Part shown: positions 31,188-39,338 of the stretch, in pieces
Layout of the letters: each line of letters starts with the position of its first letter
How positions within the stretch are numbered: the stretch's first letter is position 1
DNA from: Actinomycetota bacterium
GTDB taxonomy: Bacteria; Actinomycetota; Acidimicrobiia; Acidimicrobiales; Ilumatobacteraceae
Direction: 5' to 3'
Length of the DNA: 41,751 nt
NCBI GenBank assembly: GCA_009702045.1
Contig: WLIV01000032.1
Coordinates: 1 to 41,751, forward strand
Position numbers and translations under genes: made by a program
The notes under the pieces: model-generated
Database searches by the model: none
Told to the model about the DNA's origin: nothing
What the model saw: only the letters and a program-made list of their open reading frames with translations

Positions 31188-32117
31188 ATGACGACGCGAT
31201 TTCGACAGCGACTGCGATCGATCGCCCGCAAGCTGCCGATCCTCGGCGAGTACGAGCGGCGGATCGCGGAGCTCGACCGATTGTTCGCCCCCATCGGCCA
31301 CTTCTACTCACCCCATGTCGACGTCGCCGAGATACAGGCCCACGAGGATCAGATCTTCGGCACCGACCCCGCCGTGGTTGCCGGCGTCAAGCTGCGCCTC
31401 GACGAACAGTGGGCCTTGCTCGATGAGCTGGCCCCCGTGCTCGGCGACATCAAGTTGCACACCACCCAGGAGGAAGCGGCTGCCCTCGGCGACCGCTACT
31501 GGTCGCAGAACCCCGTCTACGGGGACGGCGATGCAACCGTGCTGACCGCGATGCTGCGCCACTTTCGCCCGTCTCAGCTGATCGAACTCGGGTGTGGCTT
31601 CTCGTCGGCATGCACTCTTGACGCACGGGAGCAGTACCTCGATGGGGCGATGCAGATCACATTCTGCGACCCATACCCGGAGCTGCTCGATTCCCTCGTC
31701 AAGGACAGCGATCGAGCCACCGTCACCATCCGGACTGTGCGCACACAGGACGTCGACCTCGATCTATTCGCCTCGCTGGGTGACGGCGATGTGTTGTTCA
31801 TCGACTCAACACACGTGGCCAAGACCGGCAGCGACGTGAATCGAATCTTCGCCGACATCCTCCCCGTATTGCGCCCGGGCGTCGTCATCCACCTGCACGA
31901 CATCTTCCCCGGTTTCGAGTACCCGCGCGAATGGGTGTACGAGCACCGCGGGTGGAACGAGCAGTACGTGCTGCGGTCATTCCTGCAGTACAACGACACG
32001 TTCGAGATCCTGCTCTGGCCGAGTCTGTTGCACCGACTCGACCCTGCGCGAGCCTCGGCCGCGTTCCCCCGTTGCATCAACGCTGGCGGTTCGCTCTGGC
32101 TGCGCAAGGTGGCCTGA
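31188..32117 (+). CDS. Class I SAM-dependent methyltransferase
   Basis: The 309-residue protein has a Rossmann methyltransferase fold of the Methyltransf_24/CmcI type: motif I LIELGCGFSSA near residue 130, ITFCDPYPELL, then VLFIDSTHVAKTGSDVN and LRPGVVIHLHDIFPGFEYP, with Asp and His residues typical of the metal-binding members that methylate sugars or catechols. The N-terminal ~100 residues are helical and unassigned. ATG at 31188 is preceded by GGAG; an in-frame ATG at 31086 would add 34 residues of low-complexity sequence. Its stop is four bases from the convergent lipoprotein stop. Substrate is unknown. Confidence 0.75.
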   Translation: MTTRFRQRLRSIARKLPILGEYERRIAELDRLFAPIGHFYSPHVDVAEIQAHEDQIFGTDPAVVAGVKLRLDEQWALLDELAPVLGDIKLHTTQEEAAALGDRYWSQNPVYGDGDATVLTAMLRHFRPSQLIELGCGFSSACTLDAREQYLDGAMQITFCDPYPELLDSLVKDSDRATVTIRTVRTQDVDLDLFASLGDGDVLFIDSTHVAKTGSDVNRIFADILPVLRPGVVIHLHDIFPGFEYPREWVYEHRGWNEQYVLRSFLQYNDTFEILLWPSLLHRLDPARASAAFPRCINAGGSLWLRKVA

Positions 32118-32121
32118 CGAC

Positions 32122-32646
32122 TCAGGGACAGTCGATGCTGCCCGACACATGCACCGTGATGTCCTGGTGGGCCATCTCCACCAGTTCGAGGTCGAAGTCG
32201 GCATGGTGCAGATCGGCCTGCGCGTTGATCGTGCCGTTGCCCAGTGACGCGTCGTTCGCGTACGACGCCGTGGCGGTGTTCAGCAGCACTCCTACCGAGG
32301 TGGGGCTGTTCCCTGACACCTGCAACGTCCATCCGGACTGACCGAGCTCGTCGGCATGCACCACGTAGACGAGCCCCTCCTGAGTCGCTGGCAGGAAGTA
32401 TTGGCAATAGCCACCCGCTCCGCTGACGTCGATCGACTCGGCGCCGGACACCTTGACCTCAGCGTGATTGGGGCTGGCAGCAGCGCTCGCGGCCGTGGTG
32501 TCGGCAGGTGCGTTCGTCGTGGCGACCGCCGTCGGCGTCGCGGCGAGCGCTGTGGTGGTGGGGCTGGACGAGCCGTCGCTACTGCACCCGGCAGACACGG
32601 TCACGAACACCAGGACTGCCAACCCACTCACTCGCCGCTGCTTCAC
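32122..32646 (-). CDS. Putative lipoprotein
   Basis: The 174-residue protein starts VKQRRVSGLAVLVFVTVSAGC, a lipoprotein signal with lipobox VSAGC. A Ser/Thr/Ala linker follows (residues ~25-60), then a compact beta-rich domain with Cys in GGYCQYFL and a final Cys in SGSIDCP, which may form a disulfide. The mature domain somewhat resembles LpqH-type (19 kDa) mycobacterial lipoproteins, but I cannot confirm that. GTG at 32646 gives a normal signal peptide; an ATG at 32694 would extend it by 16 residues. It is divergent from the beta-helix lipoprotein. Confidence 0.65.
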   Translation of the reverse strand: MKQRRVSGLAVLVFVTVSAGCSSDGSSSPTTTALAATPTAVATTNAPADTTAASAAASPNHAEVKVSGAESIDVSGAGGYCQYFLPATQEGLVYVVHADELGQSGWTLQVSGNSPTSVGVLLNTATASYANDASLGNGTINAQADLHHADFDLELVEMAHQDITVHVSGSIDCP

Positions 32647-32772
32647 ACTGCACCCCGCGTCGAAGGACAGTCGATGCTGCCCGCTGAAGGACATCGTGTG
32701 ACATACAGGATCGCCCGGCCAGGGGCCTTCGTCCCTGCTCAGCTTCCCGGCACCTCGTGCCGATGACACTGC

Positions 32773-34323
32773 GTGCGAACCGGACGCAAGATTCATCGAA
32801 CTGGCGGAGCAATGCTCCTGCTGATCGGAATGATCAGCGGCTGTACTGACTCGCAGCAGTCGGTACAGACACAGGCGACGACGGCCGTCACCGTCCCAAC
32901 GATCAGCGAGCCCGTCGTCGTCACCGAGCCTGCGGTGCGCCTCGACCAGGCCGCCTTCCCCGATTCGCTCGCGACGTTTCACGGCAACGACCTGTGGGCG
33001 AACCCGACCACTGGCAACGATGCCAACACCGGCACCACTCGCACCACTGCGCTGCGCACTGTCGGCGAGGCATGGCGCCGCGTCCCGGCCGGTACGACAC
33101 TGACCACCGGCTACCACCTGCACCTCACGGCCGGGCACTACCCGGTTGATGCGTTGGTGAACTACTGGGAAGATCGCCACGGAACCGTCGCTGCACCGAT
33201 CATCGTCGAGGCCGCCGACGGAGCACACACTGTGGTGTTTGACGGCGATATCAATATGTACGCCGTCAGCTACTTCGCCCTCATCGGCGTCGACATCATC
33301 CGCGACGGCGATGCGTTCCACTGCGAGCACTGCGACCACATCCTCATCCGCGACAGCGAGTTGTCCGGCGGCACCGGCGCCCACGAGACGGTGAAGGTGA
33401 ACCAGTCGCAGTACCTGTTCATCGAGTCGTCCGACATCCACGGCGCCGACGACAATGCGATCGACTTCGTCGCCGTCCAGTACGGGCATGTCACTGGTAA
33501 CCGCATCCACGGCGCGCAGGACTGGTGCATGTACACCAAAGGTGGCAGCGCATATCTCACCGTGTCGGGCAATGAGGTCTACGACTGCGGCACCGGGGGT
33601 ATCACGGCCGGGCAAGGCACGGGCTTCGAGTTCATGGTGGCACCGTGGCTGCAGTACGAGGCGTACGGCATCCGCATCACCGACAACGTCGTGCACGACA
33701 CCGAAGGTGCAGGGCTCGGCGTCAACGGCGGGTACAACATCCTGCTCGCCGGGAACACGCTCTACCGCGTCGGCACTCGCAGCCACCTCGTGGAGTTCGT
33801 GCACGGGAGCCGCAGTTGCGACGGCGACACCGCCACGTGTGCGGCGCACCTCGCTGCGGGCGGCTGGGGGCCGAGCAACACCGGCGATGTACCCATCCCG
33901 AATCGCCACGTGTACTTCTACAACAACATCACCGTCAACCCTGCGGGCGTGCAGTCGCAGTGGCAACACTTCGAGATCCAAGGGCCGACGACACCGCCAG
34001 CCGGAAGTCATGCACCGAACCCATCAGTGGCGGACGACGACGTGCGCATCGTCGGCAACGTCATCTGGAACGGGTCGGCCGACATGCCACTCGGTATCGG
34101 CGACTCCACGGGCTGCGCCCCCACCAACCCGACGTGCAATGCGACGCAACTGACCTCATCGAATCGCATCAACACGTGGCAACCGCAGATGATCGACCCC
34201 GCGCACGGCGACTACCGCCTGACCCCGACGTCGCAAGCAGCCATGCCACCCGCCGCGGCACCTCCGGCATTCGTGTGGGCCGACGCGCCGACTGGCGTGA
34301 CGGCGCCAATGGCCTGGCTCTGA
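32773..34323 (+). CDS. Right-handed beta-helix lipoprotein
   Basis: The 516-residue protein begins with a lipoprotein signal (LLLIGMISGC). After a Thr/Val-rich linker comes a DUF1565-like segment (LWANPTTGNDANTGTTRTTA, then LHLTAGHYPVDALVNYW), as in Pel9A/PL9-type polysaccharide lyases. A right-handed parallel beta-helix follows, with repeated strand pairs such as YLFIESSDIHG, YGHVTGNRIHG, YLTVSGNEVYD and ILLAGNTLYR. The catalytic Lys and Asp of PL9 cannot be assigned here, so it may be a lyase, hydrolase or carbohydrate-binding surface protein. GTG at 32773 gives the n-region; ATG at 32812 is the alternative. It may act on uronic or sulfated glycans, which is speculative. Confidence 0.75.
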   Translation: MRTGRKIHRTGGAMLLLIGMISGCTDSQQSVQTQATTAVTVPTISEPVVVTEPAVRLDQAAFPDSLATFHGNDLWANPTTGNDANTGTTRTTALRTVGEAWRRVPAGTTLTTGYHLHLTAGHYPVDALVNYWEDRHGTVAAPIIVEAADGAHTVVFDGDINMYAVSYFALIGVDIIRDGDAFHCEHCDHILIRDSELSGGTGAHETVKVNQSQYLFIESSDIHGADDNAIDFVAVQYGHVTGNRIHGAQDWCMYTKGGSAYLTVSGNEVYDCGTGGITAGQGTGFEFMVAPWLQYEAYGIRITDNVVHDTEGAGLGVNGGYNILLAGNTLYRVGTRSHLVEFVHGSRSCDGDTATCAAHLAAGGWGPSNTGDVPIPNRHVYFYNNITVNPAGVQSQWQHFEIQGPTTPPAGSHAPNPSVADDDVRIVGNVIWNGSADMPLGIGDSTGCAPTNPTCNATQLTSSNRINTWQPQMIDPAHGDYRLTPTSQAAMPPAAAPPAFVWADAPTGVTAPMAWL

Positions 34324-34413
34324 ACGTCCCACCTTGCGCTCGCCCTCCGTCGACGGTCCGCCTCGCACCGGAGGGAGCACCATCGGTACTCTCCTGACGA
34401 CCAGGGAGACACG

Positions 34414-35130
34414 ATGTCCGAAGCCAAGCCGATCAAGCACAAGTACGGGATCATCGACTCGGACTACGGGCTGTTCCTCGCGACCCGCCCTCCCGAGGAG
34501 GATGGTCCGATCTACATGGTCAACCTGATGAAGTACCACGAGGTCGCGCAGTACGCCGAAGGCTCGGTGGTCGACACCACGATCAGCGGCCGCGAGGCCG
34601 ACGACCGCTACAACCCGACGGCGATCCTGTCCAAGATCGGGGCGGCTGTCGTGTTCGTCGCCGACGTCGAGAGCAACCTCGTCGGCGAGGAGGACTGGGA
34701 TCGCATCGCCATCGTTCGCTACGCCACGCGATCATCGTTCATCGAGATGCAGTCCCGCAACGACTTCGCCGAGAAGCACGAGCACAAGGCTGCCGGGATG
34801 CAGCGGACGACGATCGTGTGTTGCCGGCCCGAAGACCTCGCGCTCGACACGCGCGACCGGCCGTCGCCCGAGCCCGACCGCTGGGTGGCCATGGTCGTGC
34901 GCCAGACCGCCGACCGTGCCAACGCGTTCGCAGCCATTCCCGGCGCCACGAACCTCACGGCCGAAGGCACGATCATCGGTGACGGTCGCAGGTGGGACAC
35001 CGTGCAGTTCATCGCCGTCGACTCACCCGACGAGGTCGCACGGATCGCTACATCACTCAGCGATTGCGCCCCGGGCGAGGTCTACGTGATGGGCCTGCGG
35101 GCATCGCTCGACGCAATCACCAAAGGTTGA
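34414..35130 (+). CDS. Duplicated dimeric alpha-beta barrel protein, DUF1330-like
   Basis: The 238-residue protein has an N-terminal segment GPIYMVNLMKYHEVAQY and IVRYATRSSFIEMQSRNDF, the pattern of DUF1330/ferredoxin-like barrels. A second half (WVAMVVRQTADRANAFAAI, then WDTVQFIAVDSPDEVARIA) looks like a degenerate second copy, so the protein may form an internal pseudo-dimer. The role is unknown. ATG at 34414 follows GGGAG; a TACTCT box lies 20 bases upstream at 34387-34392. One base separates its stop from the DUF2855 start, so the two are co-expressed and may work together. Confidence 0.6.
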   Translation: MSEAKPIKHKYGIIDSDYGLFLATRPPEEDGPIYMVNLMKYHEVAQYAEGSVVDTTISGREADDRYNPTAILSKIGAAVVFVADVESNLVGEEDWDRIAIVRYATRSSFIEMQSRNDFAEKHEHKAAGMQRTTIVCCRPEDLALDTRDRPSPEPDRWVAMVVRQTADRANAFAAIPGATNLTAEGTIIGDGRRWDTVQFIAVDSPDEVARIATSLSDCAPGEVYVMGLRASLDAITKG

Positions 35131-35131
35131 G

Positions 35132-36181
35132 ATGCACCTCGAGATCGACCGACGCGACATCCATTCGTTCCGACTCGCAGAGTCGACGCCGCCGGAGCAA
35201 CTCGCCGAGGGACAAGTGGTACTGCGTCTGGAGCGCGCCGCACTGACATCGAACAATGTGTCCTACGCGCTCACCGGCGACATGCTCGACTACTGGGGTT
35301 TCTTCCCAACGGAGGCCGGCTGGGGTCGACTTCCGGTGATGGGCTTCGGTGTCGTCACCGCCTCGGCGAACCCCGACATCGCTGTCGGCAGTCGGTACTT
35401 CGGCTTCTATCCACTCGGCGACCATCACGTCGTGCAGGCGCGGGCCTCGCGCGGCGGGTTCGTCGATGTCGCAACGTGGCGCAACAACCATGCGATGGCG
35501 TACCGCAACTTCGATCTCGTCGAGGCCGGTGCCGACGATGACGCGATCCTCATCTTCCGCGGACTGTTCGTCACATCGTTCCTCATCGACGACTACCTGC
35601 GCGAGCACAACTACTTCGGCGCGGGCCGAGTGATCATCACCAGTGCGTCCAGCAAAACGTCGATCGCTCTCGCCCACTGTCTGCGAACGGCTGGGTCGGT
35701 CGAAATCGTGGGACTCACGTCCGAACGGAACGTTGAGTTCACTCGTGGGGTCGGCGAGTACGACACCGTCGTGAGCTACGAGGAGATCGGCTCGCTCGAC
35801 GACACCGCCTCGGTACTGGTCGATATGGCGGGCAACACCAACGTCGTGGCCGCAGTGCACACGCACCTGGCCGGCAAGGTGGCGTACTCGTGCAGCGTCG
35901 GGGCGACGCACTGGGATGCGCCTCGTTACGCCGGCGAGATGCCTGCACCAACACCCGAGTTCTTCTTCGCCCCCACGCAACTCGCCAAGCGCGGCAAAGA
36001 GTGGGGCGCAGCGGAGATGAACGAGAAGATCGCTGCCGCCCTCGGCGAGTTCATCGGCAGCACCCGCTCTTGGCTCAGCATCGAGCGCACGGTCGGCGCC
36101 TCGGCCGTGCCGACGCTCTACAGCTCATTGGTCAACGGCAACGTGCAGCCCGAGCTCGGGCACATCGTCACGTTCTCCTGA
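35132..36181 (+). CDS. DUF2855 family protein
   Basis: This 349-residue protein matches the DUF2855 family, related to medium-chain dehydrogenases/quinone reductases but lacking the glycine-rich NAD loop and zinc ligands of alcohol dehydrogenases. Visible features are ALTSNNVSYALTGDMLDYWGFFP, GRLPVMGFGVV, FYPLGDHHVVQA and a nucleotide-fold-like stretch RVIITSASSKTSIALAHCL with SVEIVGLTS. It is probably cytoplasmic; its reaction is not established. It directly follows the DUF1330-like gene. A 15-bp palindrome lies after its stop. Confidence 0.8.
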   Translation: MHLEIDRRDIHSFRLAESTPPEQLAEGQVVLRLERAALTSNNVSYALTGDMLDYWGFFPTEAGWGRLPVMGFGVVTASANPDIAVGSRYFGFYPLGDHHVVQARASRGGFVDVATWRNNHAMAYRNFDLVEAGADDDAILIFRGLFVTSFLIDDYLREHNYFGAGRVIITSASSKTSIALAHCLRTAGSVEIVGLTSERNVEFTRGVGEYDTVVSYEEIGSLDDTASVLVDMAGNTNVVAAVHTHLAGKVAYSCSVGATHWDAPRYAGEMPAPTPEFFFAPTQLAKRGKEWGAAEMNEKIAAALGEFIGSTRSWLSIERTVGASAVPTLYSSLVNGNVQPELGHIVTFS

Positions 36182-36187
36182 GCATCA

Positions 36188-36202
36188 CGTTCCGCGGGAA
36201 CG
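36188..36202. repeat. CGTTCC/GGAACG palindrome after the DUF2855 gene
   Basis: CGTTCCGCGGGAACG has 6-bp arms and shares the GTTCC...GGAAC core with the 18-bp palindromes near the left end. It lies seven bases after the stop codon. It may be a weak terminator or a member of the same repeat family. Confidence 0.45.
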
Positions 36203-36245
36203 CCTGGTCAGCTGCAACGCGTGCCGAGAAATTCCGGTTTTCTGC

Positions 36246-36274
36246 TTGACTTCGTGAACGAACGTGTGTACGCT
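36246..36274 (+). promoter_or_regulatory. Leaderless promoter of the DUF222-HNH gene
   Basis: TTGACT (36246-36251) and TACGCT (36269-36274) are separated by exactly 17 bp, close to sigma-A consensus. Six bases then lead to ATG at 36281, so transcription should start at the start codon. This is the clearest leaderless arrangement in the window. Confidence 0.65.
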
Positions 36275-36280
36275 CCCACT

Positions 36281-37471
36281 ATGGAGTCCGCAATGGGTTT
36301 CGCATCCGGAACGGAGATGGACATGATCCTCTCGCCGGACGAGTTCGTTGCGGCAATGGTCGCCCACGAACGCAATGCGGCCCGTCTTGCGTTGGCGTTA
36401 CGTCGCTTGGAGAACACCGGCGAGCTGGGTATCGACGGTGCCGTGTCCACCCGCGCCTGGCTGCGCGATCGCTGCCGCATGACCGACGTACTGGCCGGCC
36501 GCTGGGTTGCCCAGGGCCGCTTCCTCGACCGCTTCGACAGCATCGCCGGCCTCGCGCTCTGCGGCGCCGTCTCTGCCGGCCAGGTGCACACGGTGCGCGC
36601 GTTCTGCCCGCCCAAGCTGCAGCCGCTGATGGATCAGCAGCACCGTGAACTGATGCCGTTCCTCGCTGCGCTGGACGCGGAGTGCACGGTGAAGGTGATG
36701 GACACCTGGCGCAAGAAGGCCGAGGCAGTGGTTGATGCGGATGCCCCGCCGTCGGAGGCCGATCGCTCGCTGCGGATGAGTCGTGCTTCGGACGGTGCGC
36801 TGCTGGGCACCTTCGAGCTGTACGGCGGGGCGGCCGCCGAAGTGGAGGCCGCGCTGAAGACCGCGGCCACGTTCGAGGGCGAGTACGACACGCGCACCAA
36901 GACGCAGCGCGATGCCGACGCGTTGCACGACATTGCCGCGTTCTACAACCAGCACAACGAGAAGCCCACCACCAAGCGCCGCCACCCACACGTGGAGCTG
37001 GCGCTCGAGGGCGACACGCTCACCACCGATCTGCTGTTGGGCAGCCACCCCGACACCGGCCGCCTGTTCGACCACGCCACCACCGAAACCGTGTTATGCG
37101 ACTGCCTGATCCACCAGATCATGCGCGGCACCGACTCACTGCCAATCGGCTACGGCCGCGCCCGCTACAGCGTGCCCCGGCACCTGTTCCGCCTCACCGC
37201 CCAACGCGACGGTGGCTGCCGCTTCCCCGGCTGCGACCGCCCGGTGTCCTACTGCGACGCCCACCACCTGTTCCACTGGCGCAAGGGCGGCCCCACCAAC
37301 CACGACAACCTGGGCATGTTGTGCAACCGCCACCACCACATCGTGCACCGCGAACGCGTGCACGTGAAGCTGCTCCCCGACGCCACGATGCACTTCACCT
37401 GGCCCGACGGCCGACACCGCGAAACCCGGCCACGCGGCAAACCGCCCGGAATCCCACGACCACCGGTGTGA
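36281..37471 (+). CDS. DUF222 / HNH endonuclease-domain protein (13E12 family)
   Basis: The 396-residue protein is of the 13E12-repeat type found in many copies in Actinobacteria. The N-terminal DUF222 region has the helical pattern from MDMILSPDEFVAAMVAHER to LRRLENTG, and AWLRDRCRMTDVLAGRWV. The C-terminal HNH domain is intact: CRFPGCDRPVSYCDAHHLFHW, then GGPTNHDNLGMLCNRHHHIVH, with two Cys pairs for a structural zinc and the His-Asn-His catalytic set. Its function in the cell is unsettled; roles in DNA repair or mobile elements are proposed. The start is fixed by the leaderless promoter; longer frames upstream would begin before it. Confidence 0.88.
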   Translation: MESAMGFASGTEMDMILSPDEFVAAMVAHERNAARLALALRRLENTGELGIDGAVSTRAWLRDRCRMTDVLAGRWVAQGRFLDRFDSIAGLALCGAVSAGQVHTVRAFCPPKLQPLMDQQHRELMPFLAALDAECTVKVMDTWRKKAEAVVDADAPPSEADRSLRMSRASDGALLGTFELYGGAAAEVEAALKTAATFEGEYDTRTKTQRDADALHDIAAFYNQHNEKPTTKRRHPHVELALEGDTLTTDLLLGSHPDTGRLFDHATTETVLCDCLIHQIMRGTDSLPIGYGRARYSVPRHLFRLTAQRDGGCRFPGCDRPVSYCDAHHLFHWRKGGPTNHDNLGMLCNRHHHIVHRERVHVKLLPDATMHFTWPDGRHRETRPRGKPPGIPRPPV

Positions 37472-37479
37472 ACCACCTC

Positions 37480-37485
37480 TAGTCT
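37480..37485 (+). promoter_or_regulatory. -10 box TAGTCT before rimO
   Basis: TAGTCT lies nine bases upstream of the rimO ATG, with no Shine-Dalgarno sequence in between. It is the likely start of the rimO-pgsA-cinA operon. The -35 sequence is not evident. Confidence 0.4.
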
Positions 37486-37494
37486 GGTCTGCCT

Positions 37495-38763
37495 ATGGGT
37501 CAGCGCTTCTACGTCGAGACCTTGGGCTGCCCCAAGAACCAGGTTGACAGCGACAAGCTGATCGGCACGCTGTTGGCCGACGGTATGACTGCGACCGACG
37601 ATCCGTCGAAGGCCGACTTGGTGGTGGTGAACACGTGTGCCTTCATCGACGAGGCGCGCAAGGAGAGCATCGACACGATCCTCGCGCTCGAGGATCAGCG
37701 CAAGAAGGGTGGCCGCTTGGTGGTCACCGGCTGTATGGCCGAGCGGTACGGCAGCGAGTTGGCCGAGGCGCTGCCCGAGGTTGATCAGGTGTCGGGGTTC
37801 GGCGTGCCCGTGAACCTGATGTCGAAACCCGGCAAGAAGCAGATCCCTCTTTCCATCGTGCCCACGCTCGACCTACTGAACCTGCCTCGGCCGAAATCGA
37901 ACAGCCCGTGGGCCTACGTGAAGATTGCCGAAGGTTGCGACCGCACCTGTGGATTCTGCGCGATCCCGTCGTTCCGCGGCCCGCAGCGCAGCCGCGACGT
38001 CGCCTCCATCCTCCACGAAGTCGATGAGTTGGGGGCCAAGGAGATCGTGCTCATCGCGCAGGATCTCGCCAGCTACGGCAAAGACCGCCCCGATGAGTTG
38101 GGTGCAGGTTCCATCGTGCCCCTCGTGCGCGCAGTGGCGGCCAAAGCCGCCTGGACGCGTTTGCTGTACCTGTACCCCAGCGACCTCAGCGATGAGTTGA
38201 TCGACGCCATCTGCGACACCGGCGTGCCCTACTTCGATCTCTCCTTGCAGCACGTCAGCAAGCCGCTGCTCCGGCGGATGCGCCGGTGGGGCGACGGCAA
38301 GCGGTTCCTCGACCGCATCAACGACATCCGCAATCGCGAGCCCGATGCCGCGTTCCGCAGCAACTTCATCGTCGGTTATCCCGGGGAGACCGAAGAAGAC
38401 CACGATCAGCTGTTGGCGTTCATCGAGCAGGCGCAGCTCGACTGGTGTGGGTTCTTCGCCTACAGCCCCGAGGACGGCACCTACGCGGTCGGGCTCGACG
38501 GCACGGTGCCGACCGGCTTGATGAACGAACGGCTGGCGGAACTGCGCGAGATGCAGGACGACATCACCGCCACGCGGCGCGACGATCTCATCGGCCGCAC
38601 GGTGAAGGTGCTGGTGGATGCGCCGGGTGAGGCGCGCAGCACCCGTGAGGCGCCCGAGATCGACGGTGTCATCGAAGTGCCGCACGGTCTGGCTGTGGGT
38701 GAGTTCCACGAGGTGCGCATCGTTGATGCCATGGGCCCCGATCTCGTGGCAGACTCGCTCTGA
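37495..38763 (+). CDS. rimO: Ribosomal protein S12 methylthiotransferase RimO
   Basis: The 422-residue radical SAM enzyme adds a methylthio group to Asp88 (E. coli numbering) of ribosomal protein S12. The N-terminal UPF0004 domain carries the three cluster-binding cysteines in TLGCPKN, VVNTCAFI and VTGCMAERYG. The radical SAM motif is GCDRTCGFCAIPSFRG, followed by EIVLIAQDL and YLYPSDLSDELI; the end is a TRAM domain (GRTVKVLVDAPGE to GEFHEVRIVD). The linker LSIVPTLDLLNLPR and the SFRG ending distinguish it from MiaB. Its stop overlaps the pgsA start by one base. Confidence 0.93.
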   Translation: MGQRFYVETLGCPKNQVDSDKLIGTLLADGMTATDDPSKADLVVVNTCAFIDEARKESIDTILALEDQRKKGGRLVVTGCMAERYGSELAEALPEVDQVSGFGVPVNLMSKPGKKQIPLSIVPTLDLLNLPRPKSNSPWAYVKIAEGCDRTCGFCAIPSFRGPQRSRDVASILHEVDELGAKEIVLIAQDLASYGKDRPDELGAGSIVPLVRAVAAKAAWTRLLYLYPSDLSDELIDAICDTGVPYFDLSLQHVSKPLLRRMRRWGDGKRFLDRINDIRNREPDAAFRSNFIVGYPGETEEDHDQLLAFIEQAQLDWCGFFAYSPEDGTYAVGLDGTVPTGLMNERLAELREMQDDITATRRDDLIGRTVKVLVDAPGEARSTREAPEIDGVIEVPHGLAVGEFHEVRIVDAMGPDLVADSL

Positions 38764-39335
38764 TGCCTGTCGACCCGTCTGCCGTCAAGACCTGGGCCAA
38801 CCTCGTCACCGTTGCGCGGGTGCTCATCGCGCCGTTCATGCTGGTACTCATCCCCGATGGTGGTGCCGGTAGTTGGGCAGCGTTCGCCCTCTGGTTCGTA
38901 CTTTGCTCCAGCGATGGCATCGACGGCTACCTCGCCAGGCGTCACGGTGCCACCACGCTGGGGGCCTTCCTCGATCCGCTCGCCGACAAGATCCTCGTGC
39001 TCGGTGCGATGTTCATTCTGGTCGCCAACGACACGTTCTGGATCGTGCCGGTGGCGATCGTCACCGCCCGCGAGTTGCTGATCAGCCTGTACCGCACGTT
39101 CGTGGCTTCGAAGGGTGTCAGCGTGCCGGCGAGCAAGATCGCCAAGTGGAAGACCTTCGTGCAGCAGCTGGCCGTCGGCTTCGCGATCATGCCCATCACA
39201 GCTGAGGACGCCACCTGGTTGTGGATCTGGCTGTTGTGGATCTCGGTTGCGCTCGCGGTGATCAGTGGCGGTCAGTATCTGTCGCGAGCGATGCGTGGCG
39301 GAGTCGTTGAGCCCGATCCCGCGAACGCGATCTGA
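38763..39335 (+). CDS. pgsA: CDP-diacylglycerol-glycerol-3-phosphate phosphatidyltransferase
   Basis: The 190-residue integral membrane enzyme makes phosphatidylglycerol phosphate from CDP-diacylglycerol and glycerol 3-phosphate. The CDP-alcohol phosphotransferase signature is SDGIDGYLARRHGATTLG followed by AFLDPLADK, with all four conserved aspartates. About five membrane helices are visible (for example WIVPVAIVTARELLISLY). It sits between rimO and cinA, the usual actinobacterial order, and its ATG overlaps the rimO stop. Confidence 0.92.
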   Translation: MPVDPSAVKTWANLVTVARVLIAPFMLVLIPDGGAGSWAAFALWFVLCSSDGIDGYLARRHGATTLGAFLDPLADKILVLGAMFILVANDTFWIVPVAIVTARELLISLYRTFVASKGVSVPASKIAKWKTFVQQLAVGFAIMPITAEDATWLWIWLLWISVALAVISGGQYLSRAMRGGVVEPDPANAI

Positions 39336-39338
39336 CCG

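Noticed and set aside
32647-34011. Long reverse-strand open frame running upstream from the lipoprotein
   Set aside because: It is the antisense shadow of the beta-helix gene; the lipoprotein signal at 32646 marks the true start.
36188-36202. Fourth full copy of the 18-bp palindrome
   Set aside because: Arms are 6 bp with a 3-bp centre and flanks differ; it shares only the GTTCC/GGAAC core, so it is listed as a relative.
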